From: Maniola hyperantus
Taxonomy: Eukaryota > Arthropoda > Insecta > Lepidoptera > Nymphalidae
Reading direction: 5' to 3'
DNA length: 64,000 nt
Assembly: GCF_902806685.2 (NCBI RefSeq)
Contig: NC_048550.1
Span: 2,337,383 to 2,401,382, forward strand
Notes under the pieces: model-generated
Seen by the model: the letters and a program-made list of their open reading frames with translations, nothing else
What the model was told of the DNA's origin: nothing
Databases searched by the model: none
Made by a program: the position numbers and the translations under genes
Shown here: positions 45,007 through 56,171 of the stretch, piece by piece
Layout: each line of letters opens with the position of its first letter
Position numbering within the stretch: the stretch's first letter is position 1

Positions 45007-45237
45007 GTCTAAATATATAAAAGGAAAAGGTGACTGACTGACTGACTGACTAATCAATCTATCAACGCACAGCTCAAAATACTGGACGGACCGGGCTGAA
45101 ATTTGGCATGTAGATAGCTATTGCTACGTAGGCATCCGCTAAGAAAGGATTATTGAAAATTCAACCCCTAAGTGGGGGAAATAGGGGTTTGAAATTTGTG
45201 TAGTCCACGCGGACGAAATCGCGAGCATAAGCTAGTT
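45007..45237. repeat. Lep1-like Helitron piece, tandem copy 2
   Basis: Same ends and orientation as copy 1, starting one or two bases after its CTAG. Tandem head-to-tail copies are common for Helitrons. Confidence 0.8.
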
Positions 45238-45722
45238 AACAATAAATGTTTACAAACTTAGTTATGCTGTTTGCGTTGCAAACGGATTTGTTTTATGATA
45301 ATTTAACCGAACAAGAAAGTAATAACTTTCATTCCGAGGTATAAGTAGAACCCTCAGTGGGCTAGTTTGACTGGCACTTACCAGGGTTTATTGTTTTTAT
45401 TAAAACCAGTAAAAATTCCAGTTTTATAATCGGCATCTATAATTTTTTTAGGATCGTAATAACTGCGAACGTTTTCCCTTGGGCAATTTGCATAATTTTC
45501 TCCTGAATGAAATTAATGTTACGTCGACACTCCATGGGTACGTGCATGCTTTTATATTTATCAGTATCAACCGCTAGACGTCCACACTTAGAGGTCTCTT
45601 ATAGGGACTTCCAGACGCCACGGTCTTGTGCCACCTAAAGCCAGCGGCTCCCTGCGACTCATTTCATGTCGTCTATCTACCTAGTGGGGGCTCTTCCAAA
45701 TCAGCGCTTTTCGGTGCAAGGT

Positions 45723-46474
45723 TATACAACGTTAGTTTTAGTATATTACGCAAAACCTGAAAGTAGTTTGTTCAGAATCAGTAACATAATTGATTGCAAT
45801 CATTTTTACAACGCGTTATAATATTTTGTAAAAAATTTGACGACCTCCCTGGCGCAGTGGTGAGCGCTGTGGTCTTAATAGTGGGAGGTCCCGGGTTCGA
45901 TTCCTGGCAGCGGTTTGGAATTTTATAATTTCTAAATTTCTGGTCTGGTCTGGTGGGAGGCTTCGGCCGTGGCTAGTTACCATCCTACCGGCAAAAGCCG
46001 TGCCGCCAAGCGATTTAGCGTTCCGGTACGATGCCGTGTAGAAACCAAAGGGGTATGGGTTTAATAAAAACAGCTATACCCCTTCCAGGTTAGCCCGCTA
46101 TCATCTTAGACTGCTGAATCACTTACCACCAGGTGAGATTGCAGTCAAGGCTTGTATCTGAATAAAAAAAAAAAAAAAAAACTTTAAAATCCTGCAAGTT
46201 TAGACACCTAGTAGTTGAATGACCGCATGCATCAGTTGATTCGAGCCGTGCAAACGGCAGCGCGCACGATCGACGCCTGCTGTCTCGTTCGCTCATACCC
46301 GCGCGCTTGGGGTGACCATGTTTTTGCGATGACAACGACTCAACACAACAAGCTTATAACTTCGTAAATTTTCATTAAATATTTTTTAAATTGTGTTTGT
46401 ACCTACATATTCTTTATGTGAAAATATTCGATACGTGTTTCGGCTTTTGCGTTAACTAAAACTAACGTTGTATA
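45723..46474. mobile_element. TIR element M13, holding a SINE-3
   Basis: Ends CAACGTTAGTTTTAGT and ACTAAAACTAACGTTG, flanked by TATA on both sides (45723-45726 and 46471-46474). About 744 bp including a 333-bp SINE-3. Inserted in a LINE. TA-type duplication suggests a mariner-like source. Confidence 0.75.
45839..46172 (+). repeat. SINE-3, full length
   Basis: Head GACCTCCCTGGCGCAGTGG and GGGTTCGATTCCTGG, body GGTGGGAGGCTTCGGCCGTG and CCAAGCGATTTAGCGTTCC, end TGTATCTGAATAAAAAA with a poly(A) run. Reference copy for SINE-3. Confidence 0.85.
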
Positions 46475-46644
46475 CAGCACATTGGGTGGGACCCCAGCGT
46501 CTATCAGTTTTTCGAACTATGTGCTCTGCCCATTGCCACTTCAGCTTCCCAACCCGTTGAGATATGTCGGTTACTCCAGTTTTCCTATAAATTTTCACAT
46601 TTCTGATTTGACGTGAGAATGAGAGAGATAACACTTAAGCTATT

Positions 46645-47060
46645 ACAAGGAGAGGAGTTAATTAAATTTTTAGGCCTCAGCGCCTTAGCAGGCGCGAAGA
46701 GCTGAATTGCCAATTATTGCGTCATAAGAACAGTCGCTATTTATTCAAAAAGCTTTGTGGAATGAACCTTCTCTACAAGAAGGTATTATTAATTATTTTT
46801 CATCACACCAATTCGAAAAACGAAAATTGGCATTACAGGACAGCAGGAACAAAATTCTTTTTTGTTCATAAGGGAGTTTGAACTTTCTCTCTTCTGATTG
46901 GTCCACGTTCGCGCTTCGTATGAGTGTTTTCTTTTTTCTCATAGATAGTGATGAAAAATAGTGTGAGTCACGCGGGGCCACAATATTTTGTTCACGGGCG
47001 GCGAACTATTGTGATACTATTAGCACAGAGATGACGCCCTTACGTGGCTTTACCTACAGA
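46645..47060. other. Intergenic, nothing recognised
   Basis: No repeat, RNA or coding signal that I can support. Confidence 0.4.
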
Positions 47061-47065
47061 GTACA

Positions 47066-47371
47066 GTACGCTTAGTATAGGATTTTAGGTCTCGCCAACG
47101 TTGCTAGAATTCGAAAGTCGAAACACAATAACGTCAAAGCAAAATGGACCTAAAGAGCCTTGAATTGTAGTTAAAAATTCAATGCTGATTTTAATTTCGC
47201 AACGTTTCCGCTTGAAGCGCTGACTATAGATATGTAGACAAACTTGAGCTTTAAAATAAGGCACTTAAAGATCCAGTTTACTATAACGCGGAAGTTTTTC
47301 GACACTCGAATACTATCAACGTTGGTGAGACATAAAATCTCGTACTGAGTACTGAGCGTACATATCTACCC
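47066..47371. mobile_element. MITE M12, full copy
   Basis: Ends GTACGCTTAGTATAGGATTT and the reverse complement of it near 47345-47371 (ACTGAGCGTAC), with GCCAACGTTGCTAGAATTCG inside the arm. About 305 bp. Confidence 0.7.
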
Positions 47372-47924
47372 AAACGACTGATCCACTCTTCACTGCTAAG
47401 AAAAATAATTAAAGTTTGTTCTGCCGACTTCTGCCGGTCGTTATAATCCCTCCTCCGTCTTACCCCTTTACCCTGGCAGGATTGCTCTGTCTAGCCGTCG
47501 CCGCTGACCTATGAAGTATTATTATTATACCTACCTACAATTTATTTTTACCGCCACAAGAAGGAAAATAACAAGACAAGTACAGAAAACATTGTCATTT
47601 TTGTGAAGTAGGATACAAAAGGAGGCCTTATCGCTTATTAGTGATCTCTACCAATATCTCTCTTGGCTATGGTATGAGTTTAGTGTTTGTTTGTGACACC
47701 AAAAATTCCATATATACGCACGAAACGTTTTGCGTCATCAATCCTCATACGGATGACTAAAGTTTGAAATACTCATCCGCGAGCTGTGTTTCCTACTAAT
47801 TACAATCTGGGTATCTTTTAAACAAGAATGAATACTAAATAGGCATCTTCTAGGTAAACGCGTCTCGGGCTTTCCATCCGGTATGATTGTGGTCAAGCGT
47901 GAATTTTATGATGAACTAGATGAT

Positions 47925-48062
47925 GCTTGTGTAGATTTGGATTTACAAAAATGCCCTTCTCCGGGATATAAGCTAACTCTGTACCAAATTTCATCAAAAT
48001 CGGTTAAACTGTTGGGCCGTGAAAAACTAGCAGACAGATAACCACACTTTCGCATTTATAAT
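47925..48062. repeat. Family K repeat
   Basis: TAGATGATGCTTGTGTAGAT to CATTTATAATATTAAG. From 48065 to 49380 I find no gene; a palindromic TCAGGTTC-like text is absent and the frames are short. Confidence 0.5.
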
Positions 48063-49381
48063 ATTAAGTATGGATGGATAAAAAATGAAATGCTATATTT
48101 TGTTACGCTCTATCTCTTAGAGATCTAGGAAGGAAGGGCCTTTAAGCTAAATGCATAACATAACAAAGCTCGAAGCTCAAGTTGAAGCTTGCTCGTCGAG
48201 CATGTATCTGCGTGTGGATCCACATTAAGAGTTATTAAAATTAGTAAAAGGGAAGCTGAGTAATTGACGGCTACACCATTTTGTAGAATTTGATGAGGGA
48301 AGAATCAATAATTCAAATCAGCAAAATCTTGGTTCTGAAATGTTCAATGAATGATGAATTTAAATCAAATCTTAAGCCGGTGGCGTTAGCGGTTCATTTT
48401 ATCGTCGATTTCATTCTTGATTCCGAATAGATGAAGCGTTAACAAATGAATCTGAAGGGACTTTTTTGATTAAAATTTATCTGATGGCTAACCTGAGGTC
48501 GCGGACACAATAATTTTGCTCCCGTAAGTACATATAACTTACATGATTAACAAACGACAAATTTACTAATGTAAACACTCTTAAAGGTACATTTACTATA
48601 GTAAATTTGCTGTCAATTAATTACGTAAGCTACTTACATGAGGAAAAGTTACAGCTGCGTGACTTACATCGGCCTAAGATGATCTTATTCTATTCCTATT
48701 TCCTAAACTATAAATGGGAACTAGGAGCCAGAAGGGCATGTATTTACCGGTGTTCTTTTTTTTATTTTAGCGGTGCGAATGACCGAATAAGCGAATCGTA
48801 TCTTGTTCGTCCTAATACAATTTTTCAATGAACGAGAATAGGCACGAAATGACGTAATTTTATTTTATCTGTAAATTGGTATAGGTACGTTGATCTATCT
48901 TTATCTTTTATCTATCGACGAGGTAGTCGCTCTGTATAAAACCCCCAGTTTACGTTGACCCAACGGGTTCGGCGAGTGTCGACTAAAGGCAAAAGTGTAA
49001 AGGTGAATGCTATTGGCGAATTGCAATAGGATTCTTGAATGCAAGGTGTATGAAAGTCACCCGGTTCAGGGTACTAGCTAAAAATCAGCGCTGTATGTTC
49101 TTGTGCATCAAGGCATACAGCATAACTCTGAGCTGGGACCCTTTTTCGGGTTGTGCCACACATGACAGTTTGTCCCGCGCATCTTTTGCTTGAAGCGCGT
49201 TGGGCTTATGCTCAGGTGGAAGAAGCGCCGGAATAACCAGCTCTTAGTTATAAGATGTGATGTGTGGCACAGTTTGGAAAATAAATGTCTTTTCTTTCTT
49301 TCGTTTCCTTTTCTTTCCATTGCTGGCCGCACATCCCACTCCTTCTCACACATAACTTCTTATTTGGCTCTGTTCTGTACA

Positions 49382-49545
49382 GCCTGGCTAGTAATCATCC
49401 TACTGAAAGAGATCCCACCAAGCAATTTAGCGATCCGGTACGATACCGCTAAGAAACCGATTAGGGATAGGTCAGGGTTTAAAAAACAGCTATACCGCTG
49501 GCAGGTTCCATCCTGCTTTAATCTAATATATAAACATACCAGAAG
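49382..49545 (+). repeat. Diverged SINE-3 fragment
   Basis: CTGGCTAGTAATCATCCTAC, CCAAGCAATTTAGCGATCCG and CAGCTATACCGCTGGCAGGT match the SINE-3 body with many changes. Confidence 0.6.
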
Positions 49546-49599
49546 TGAAATTAAATAGGTATTAATCACGACGCGCAGAGGCTTATTGAGAGCTTTTTA

Positions 49600-49628
49600 T
49601 AATACATATATATATATATATATATAAT
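49600..49628. repeat. (TA)n microsatellite at the palindrome edge
   Basis: TATATATATATATATATATA-type run directly left of the palindrome. A much longer run (49862-49941) forms its core. Confidence 0.8.
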
Positions 49629-49877
49629 GCCGCCTTTTAAAACGGAAGTCACGTGATCTGTTGTGAGAAAGCCATCTTGAGTCGATTGTATAAATGCGGG
49701 GTGGTTGATGGTTTTTAAGCGATTCTCGTTCTGACTCGAAACTCGACCGACTATTAAATGCTTTTTGTGTTTATTTTGATTGAGTGGTTGCAATAGCAAT
49801 TATTGTGCCCTATAGGTTATTATAAAAGGTTATATATATATATATAACCTTTTATAATAACCGGTTATATATATATA

Positions 49878-49939
<62 letters not shown>

Positions 49940-50142
49940 ACCTTTTATAATAACCTATAGGGCACAATAATTGCTATTGCAACCACTCAATCAAAATAAA
50001 CACAAAAAGCATTTAATAGTCGGTCGAGTTTCGAGTCAGAACGAGAATCGCTTAAAAACCATCAACCACCCCGCATTTATACAATCAACTCAAGATGGCT
50101 TTCTCACAACAGATCACGTGACTTCCGTTTTAAAAGGCGGCA
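49628..50142. mobile_element. 515-bp near-perfect palindrome with AT core
   Basis: Left arm from TGCCGCCTTTTAAAACGGAA, right arm its reverse complement ending AAAGGCGGCA. Over roughly 190 bp of complex sequence I see one mismatch (GAGTCGATT against GAGTTGATT). The centre is (TA)n with nested AGGTTATTATAAAAGGTTAT copies. The two identical protein frames on opposite strands are a by-product of the symmetry. Foldback-type element, superfamily unknown. Confidence 0.85.
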
Positions 50143-50574
50143 ATTACAAGTGCGATAACAAAATCTAGTTACCTTTCGGTCGGATCACAGTTTGTACAGG
50201 CAAGCAATGGAATAAAAACATAAACTTTCGGCCGAGTGCATTCGCCGAGCGCGAGGCCAACTTATATTAGGGACATTAACACAGATACCGTACAACTTTT
50301 ATTGGCTTAGGCTACATAATATGTCTTTGCTAGAGTTTACTATCTCTCCCTTGCAGCTGCGCCCGTCTATAATTTGGTTCCATCTCGGGTTTATCTCGGG
50401 TTCTATTGGCATAAAGCCGATGTATTACTTTTAGGAATATATCCTCGCGAACATTGTACGGTACGAGATATCTACTTATTTGCGTATTATTCGTACTTTC
50501 ACGACGGTAACAGCTTCTGTGCGTGCAGATTTTATCTTGAAAATAGTTTCGCGACAATAGAGCCTAGAGATTCA

Positions 50575-50742
50575 GAGCCTCAATAGCTCAACGGGTAAAG
50601 GAGTAGACTGAAAACCGAAAGGTCGACGGTTCAAACCCCGCCCGTTGCACTATTGTCGTACTTACCTACTCCTAGCACAAGCTTGACGCTTAGTTGAAGA
50701 GAAAAGGGGAAAATTAGGCTAATATTCTTTAAAAAAAAAACA
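50575..50742 (+). repeat. SINE-1
   Basis: GAGCCTCAATAGCTCAACGG to GGCTAATATTCTTTAAAAAA. The 50150-50570 stretch on its left holds nothing that I recognise. Confidence 0.8.
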
Positions 50743-50821
50743 GGTACTTAGTATTATGTAATTGTAAGGTTTTTATAGTGTAGATTCCAAAAATATACAA
50801 AATTGTATATTTATATAAATA

Positions 50822-50965
50822 CTAGCTGATGCCTGCGACTTTGTCCGTGTGCATTCAGGTTTTCGTAAGATCTTTTTTCTCATTCAAAACACATCGATTC
50901 TTTGCTCCGTTGCGACATGATTAAAGGACGAACCAAAAAACAAACTGACTCGCATTTATAATATA
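50822..50965. repeat. Family K repeat
   Basis: AGCTGATGCCTGCGACTTTG to GCATTTATAATATAAGTAAG. Confidence 0.55.
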
Positions 50966-51019
50966 AGTAAGCTTGTGTAGAGTATAAATATATACAGTTC
51001 TAAAAACGTACTCAGTCTT

Positions 51020-51300
51020 TTTTTTAAATAAAAATGGCGATCAAAAGTGCAGGTGGGTCACCTCATGTTAAGTGATTATTTAAAAAAGAATATTAGCCAT
51101 GTTAAATGACTAATGTTCCCTTTTCCTCTCCAGCTAAGCGTCAGGCTTGTGCTAGGAGTAGGTACGACAATAGTGCAAGGGGCGGGGTTTGAACCGTCGA
51201 CCTTTCGGTTTTCAGTCCACTCCTTTACCGGTTGAGCTATTGAGGCTCTGAATTTGTTGGTCCACCCCTTGATGAACCCCATGTTGTTTTTTAGGTTTTG
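51020..51300 (-). repeat. SINE-1 inserted in family A repeat
   Basis: SINE-1 in reverse (51078-51248, GAATATTAGCCATGTTAAAT to GAGCTATTGAGGCTCTG) splits a family A repeat: left CAAAAGTGCAGGTGGGTCAC (51043-51062) and right GAATTTGTTGGTCCACCCCT (51249-51270). Confidence 0.75.
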
Positions 51301-51424
51301 TTTTTGGAACTTCGTAAAGCTCTTAGGCTGCGATTTTATTCTGAATCCTGATAAGTAGGTATATTTCGATACAGCAGTGATATGATATAGATGTAAAAGT
51401 TTATCTATCTTTTATTTATTTAAT

Positions 51425-51905
51425 TTTATTTTACACTTTATTGCACACAACACAAAGTAAACATTGAAAAAACACAATACAGGATCTTAATCTAATAGCT
51501 GTAGCATGCAAAGGCGGCCTTATCGCTAAAGCGATCTCTTCCAGGCAACCTTTGACGAAAGGAATCACGAAAGCACGGGTTGGTGCGGCAGCTGAAAATG
51601 GCCCTAGGTATATTATAATATTATAAATTAAACTACATACACAGTACATTCCAATAATACACAAATAATAATATATATAAATATATATACCTATATACAT
51701 ATCTCTATAATATACTACATAATTCTGCTTACATAGATAAATAATAGTTCTTCAAACGATTTTTGAAGGAGTTTAAGGATTTCGTCTGACGTATTTCAGC
51801 TGGGAGAGAATTCCAGAGTTTGACACTGTTAGTTACTCTTTTATTTATCGAATACGAGTAAAGCTTTGTATCACCCAGATATACAACTTTTATTGGCATT
51901 TTACG
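51425..51905 (-). mobile_element. CR1-like LINE 3' end
   Basis: The minus strand encodes RVTNSVKLWNSLPAEIRQT then KSLNSFKNRLKNYYL, followed by a 3' UTR containing GCGGCCTTATCGCTAAAGCG (plus). Coding part is only the last 60 residues or so. Confidence 0.75.
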
Positions 51906-52716
51906 TAGCTTTACGAGAGCTATACTATTTATTAGTAGCTTTTGTCCGCGTGGATTAACATTTTTTAAATTCCGTAGATTTCCCGAGATTTCCGACCCTT
52001 TCCCCGAGATAAAAGTAGCCTAGATCACATTTGCATAGCTTTCTTGCTGCCTGCCAGAATGCCATCAAACTCCGCTGTCGTTTTAAAGCTTAGTCCAGAG
52101 AACAGACAGTGAATAAATGCGAAAGTGTGTCTGTCTGTTACTTGTCCGCGGTCCTACAGTTTTACCGATTTTGTAAAAGGCACTGAGATAGCTTGAATTT
52201 CGGAGACGGATATTGGCTCTCCGGATTTATCCCGGAAAGAAAAAAAGTTTTCACGCAATGTATGTTTTGCTTGTACGAAGTCTATGTATGTATAACAAAA
52301 TATATTTTAATCCTCACTTATTTTTTATGTTTTTGATTTAATTTAATATTCAAACACCAGTTACATTACAATGCTAAAAGGCTCATCAGACATTATTTCA
52401 ACCTATTGTACCTGCATTTTATTGAATAAAAAAAATCATTAATTCATTCATTCATTCATATTCAAAACCTTAATCCACGTGAATGAAGTTTCATGCACCA
52501 CCTAGTAGGTAGCTTATAGCTTTACCAGTACGAAGGCCGATCATTAATTTCACTATGCTATGTCCGATCGGGATACTAAATCATTTAGTGGTAATGCTTT
52601 GCTGGTGGTAGGTAATTTGTAGCGATCGAAACTATGCGGTTTCAACTTGGAGTAAACACCCCACGGACCAATTAAACATACATAAATATAGCTATCTTTA
52701 GGTGTAGCTATATCTA

Positions 52717-52872
52717 CAGTGCGACAAGGCTATCTTGGCGCGTGGCGAAAATCGGAACTAACGTTGCCGTCAAGTGTGCCCTTTGTTCTTGTTTGAATAT
52801 TCTAAGCCTTTGTTCTCCAACAGCGCCTCCCTGTCAATGTCATTGAAGTGCCAAAAGAGCCTTGTTGCACTG
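52717..52872. mobile_element. Mariner-type MITE M14
   Basis: CAGTGCGACAAGGCTATCTT to AGAGCCTTGTTGCACTG, TIRs of about 24 bp, flanked by TA (52715-52716, 52873-52874). 156 bp, non-coding. Confidence 0.8.
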
Positions 52873-52877
52873 TACTG

Positions 52878-53394
52878 CAGGGTTGTTGCGGATACCAATA
52901 TTATGAATAGAATAGAATAGAATAGAATGTTTTTTTATTCATGTAAACTTTTTAAAAGTGCTTATGAATAGTCAGGTTTAATTTACCACTGGTTCGGAAT
53001 GCCGTTCCTACCGAGAAGAACCAGCAAGAAACTCGGCGGTTGCTCTTTTTAATTTTTCAATTTACAATGTTATTATACCGTACTATACAAGCCATTGCAG
53101 CCCCGTGCATTGCTGGAGCGAGTCAAATCCAAGCTTTTTTATCGTTTACATAGTCTGCGACTGTATAATATGCTTTTTTTAGGAGCATACTTTGAACACA
53201 TTTTTTAAACTTGTGTAAAGGCAAGTCTAAAATTGCTTGTGGAATTTTATTATAAAATATTACACTCATTCCCACAAATGACTTTCGCACCTTCCAGAGG
53301 CGGAGCGCAGGAGTAGCTAGCTTATTTTTGTTTCTAGTTTCTAGTATGACATCCGCGGATGTCTGAATTAATGCGAATATCCGTAACACCCCTG
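52878..53394. mobile_element. hAT-like MITE split by a LINE
   Basis: Left end CAGGGTTGTTGCGGATACC, right end CGAATATCCGTAACACCCCTG (minus strand CAGGGGTGTTACGG), typical of hAT termini. A LINE 3' end sits between. I could not see a clear 8-bp duplication. Confidence 0.55.
52903..53346 (-). mobile_element. CR1/Jockey-like LINE 3' end with GAATA tail, copy 2
   Basis: The minus strand encodes TRNKNKLATPALRLWKVRKS, VIFYNKIPQAI and HKFKKCVQSMLLKKAYY, then the 3' UTR shared with 23868-24060 and the ATTCT tail. In the shared 3' UTR the two copies differ by only a few bases. Confidence 0.75.
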
Positions 53395-54240
53395 TTGGAT
53401 CGATTGTACATTTTTTGATTGGTTAGTTGGCAAACGAAGATATCAATAATTAACAAACGCGCGAAGCACGCGCCACTCTGGCCCCGTCCACTTTCATTGC
53501 TAGTCGTTACTTGTTGCCTTGGACGATCTAACCTATGGACTTGTAACGCGCCTAATATTACGAATAAAAATTTCTGTCACTTTTGGTGCGGGACGAGGAA
53601 ACACTACATAGACAACTTGACACACTCACTCAACAAAGTTTTGTGTCATTATTAACACACACATATCTAAATCTTCAACACTACTACATTTTACGCACAC
53701 TAATAAGTTATATACATCAACATACAAAGACATTACTAGTGTAAGACAGTCAAATTGATTTGCGATGCTACCGTATCGATATTTTAAAATATATCGATAG
53801 TTTTTCAGAAACAAAAGTAGAAGTAAGAATTTATTACTCGTATTTAATTACTTAAAACCAGTGTTTGGTCAGCGTAGCGTATTCTTGCATACATTCACCT
53901 CACTTAATAGGTAATTATCCCAAAAACTAATAATGCAACGTAAAAATAAGAAAAATATTTATTTAAAAAATATGCACATACTTTTTTACTTATTTTATAT
54001 CATTTTTAATCTTTTGTATTTTTTTATATAACGAAATTTTCATTTAAAATTTCGATAGTGAAAATGTGCTTATTAATGACTTATATTATTATATAATACA
54101 AAATAAACCTGACCGCGCAAAAACCTACCAAACATAATTAGTAGGTATATCAATCAATAAAATGTTTTTTTCTTTCCAATCAATCATTTATTTATTGCAC
54201 ATTGGGTTTACATGGTAATTCCAATATGGTGTACTCTTTG
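53395..54240. other. Intergenic with a repeated 16-mer
   Basis: TTGGACGATCTAACCTA (53518-53534) recurs in reverse at 55748-55764. Otherwise AT-rich with short frames and no supported gene. Confidence 0.35.
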
Positions 54241-54254
54241 TCCAAAAAAATTAA

Positions 54255-54400
54255 ATGTAAGTTATTAAATATTACACGTATTGCCCTTACAAATTAGCAA
54301 TGCAAAAATTTTCTCAATACCTGCCGCTTTTACCCCACAGCAAAATTCCATAAGACAGATATGATACTATGAAAATAAATTAGTAAACACACACGGTGGC
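54255..54400 (-). pseudogene. Diverged LINE fragment
   Basis: ATTACACGTATTGCCC, AATACCTGCCGCTTTTACCC and CAGCAAAATTCCATAAGACA parallel the LINE coding region at 24220-24300. Too decayed to translate. 54405-54870 holds nothing recognised. Confidence 0.55.
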
Positions 54401-54875
54401 CTCTTCTATTTTTAACACGTCATTATTTACCATTAGGTTAATGTTATGTATATTCTTGGCGATTCTCTCTGTAAAAATATCGAAATCTGTAAAAATAAAA
54501 CGATTATGATAAATTATTACCTAATCCTCATCCTTGAGAAAGGTACACCTTTTAGCTACAAATTACCCAGTTCAGAGACACCCTACCCCGTTTCTCGCCT
54601 ATCACTAAAATTGCGTTGCTTTAATATTTTTTTAAATGTATTAAGTACGTGAAATCACAGAAATCGACCAGTTTTATTACAAGTATAGGTAGCGAAAAAA
54701 TTGTGGTAATTAATAATAACTATTCTTTACTTGACTTGAAGACGGTAATTTAGTCGTTAATAATAAAGAAAATGTTTTCATCGATATCGATAATCGAACC
54801 GCAATCACTATCACATGATTCTTAAAAATCGAACCTTATGTCCTATGCAATTAAATCTAAAACTGAAAAATTTGG

Positions 54876-55285
54876 TAAAAATAACACTATAGTCTCGTGG
54901 GGAGTGCGGTATACTATAGACGGAGAGCCAGGGCCCAAAATACTGTTTGAATTTACTAAGGCTAATTTTTTTATAGTTCATTAGAATGGTTGCGTACACA
55001 AACATACTGCGGTCAGTCAAGTGAACCTGAGAACAGTGACTCAGGTGCGCTATCAAAGGTGTCGTACCTGCGAGGTAATAAAATGAATTTACTAAGGCTG
55101 AAAATTGTTATATAACTTGTATATTGCATATAAATAAAAGTTGTAATGGTTAGTCAGCAGAATATGGGGACAGAGCTGGTCAGTATGCGCAAAAAATTAG
55201 CCTTAGTAAATTCAAACAGTTTTTTGGGCGCTGGCTCTCCGTCTTTAGTATACCGCACTTCCCACGAGACTAGTGTTATTTTTAC
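54876..55285. mobile_element. MITE M10 with long TIRs
   Basis: Arms of about 95 bp, from AAAAATAACACTATAGTCTC on the left and its complement ending at GTGTTATTTTT. Shared CTCCGTCTATAGTATACCGC-type core with a few mismatches. A scrap of the same end is at 55372-55400. Confidence 0.8.
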
Positions 55286-55520
55286 TACTACGTAATTTCA
55301 TGCTGTTCACGCGTATTCAAATTTTAACCTAATTTGTATATAACGAGGGTTGCAATTGTTTAGAAAAAACAAAATATAGTCTCGTGAGAAGTGTGACTCG
55401 TTTCTACCGAATTATTACGTACTCAATTACTGAATCGGTAAAGTTCTCGATTGTTATTTTATTATAATAATTTATGTAATTTAATTTATAGAATGCGTTT
55501 ATTACACCAAAAATACTTAC

Positions 55521-55600
55521 TTATGAAATGAAATTCCATCTTTTTGTAAATTTGATGTGTTTGATTTGTTCTTGCACTCACTAACGGCACAAACAGGCAT
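55521..55600 (-). CDS. THAP-domain first exon (candidate)
   Basis: The minus strand starts ATG at 55600 and reads MPVCAVSECKNKS, then DGISFHK, then a consensus donor GTAAGTATT (from 55520). This fits the start of a THAP zinc finger: Met-Pro, C-x4-C and the (V/I)SFH motif, which in real genes is usually followed by K-F-P in the next exon. THAP domains bind DNA and occur in host regulators and in P-type transposases. I could not find the exon carrying the second zinc pair between 53.4 and 55.5 kb. 26 complete codons. It may be a gene start, or a remnant of a transposase. Confidence 0.5.
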
Positions 55601-55789
55601 TTTTCACCCAGCGTGTAAGACGTCGTCACACATCGAAAACGATTCTGACAATGACAAAATCGATTCCGCAAACAGTGTTTATAAACGCAGTGGATTAAAA
55701 ATCCATTACTATTGACAGAGGGGAATAATCATGCGAGGCGCGTCCTTAGGTTAGATCGTCCAAGCTTGTTGCAAATATTAATCTGCATC

Positions 55790-55888
55790 TGTAAAAGCTC
55801 CGCATTAATTGATGCGGATGCGGATGTCTGAATTAATGCTAATGTTCCGCATTTGCGGATGCGGATGCGTATATCCGTAGCACCCCTG
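55790..55888. mobile_element. hAT-like right end
   Basis: Subterminal GATGCGGATGCGGATGTCTG copies, closing ATATCCGTAGCACCCCTG. Same type of end as at 53347-53394 and in the same orientation, so it is not the partner of that end. Confidence 0.5.
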
Positions 55889-55984
55889 ATCTACTTAAAA
55901 TTATGATTATCTGTTTAATTGTTTGTTGTACGACGTTTTATTTAACATCTGTTTGCACAGTCATTTAGTTATTTACTTATGTAG

Positions 55985-56169
55985 GTACAGTACGTGGCAG
56001 AAAGTAATGTACATCAGCCTTTAGAATGACATTTCGGCTTTGTAGAGCGTTGTCTCTGTTACTCATACATTATGACGTTTTGTCGGTCTCAACGGCTGAG
56101 ACAATGCTCTACAAATCTGCTATCTCTTTCTAAAAGTCGATGTACATTACTTTCGGCCGCATACTGTAC
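55985..56169. mobile_element. MITE M11, full copy
   Basis: GTACAGTACGTGGCAGAAAG and, inverted, GGCCGCATACTGTAC; arms of about 45 bp including AGTAATGTACATC. 185 bp. Confidence 0.8.
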
Positions 56170-56171
56170 TA

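Larger units (their letters stand above)
45588..46640 (-). pseudogene. LINE tail split by a DNA element
   Basis: Right part (46475-46640) encodes GKLKWQWAEHI and KTDRRWGP; left part (45588-45722) continues with TTGCACCG..GATTTGGAAGAGCC and the LINE end. Joining them rebuilds the layout of the copy at 12540-12780. The break holds element M13. Confidence 0.75.

Noticed and set aside
49566..50168. Two identical protein frames on opposite strands
   Set aside because: They are mirror images produced by the palindrome, with no family resemblance.
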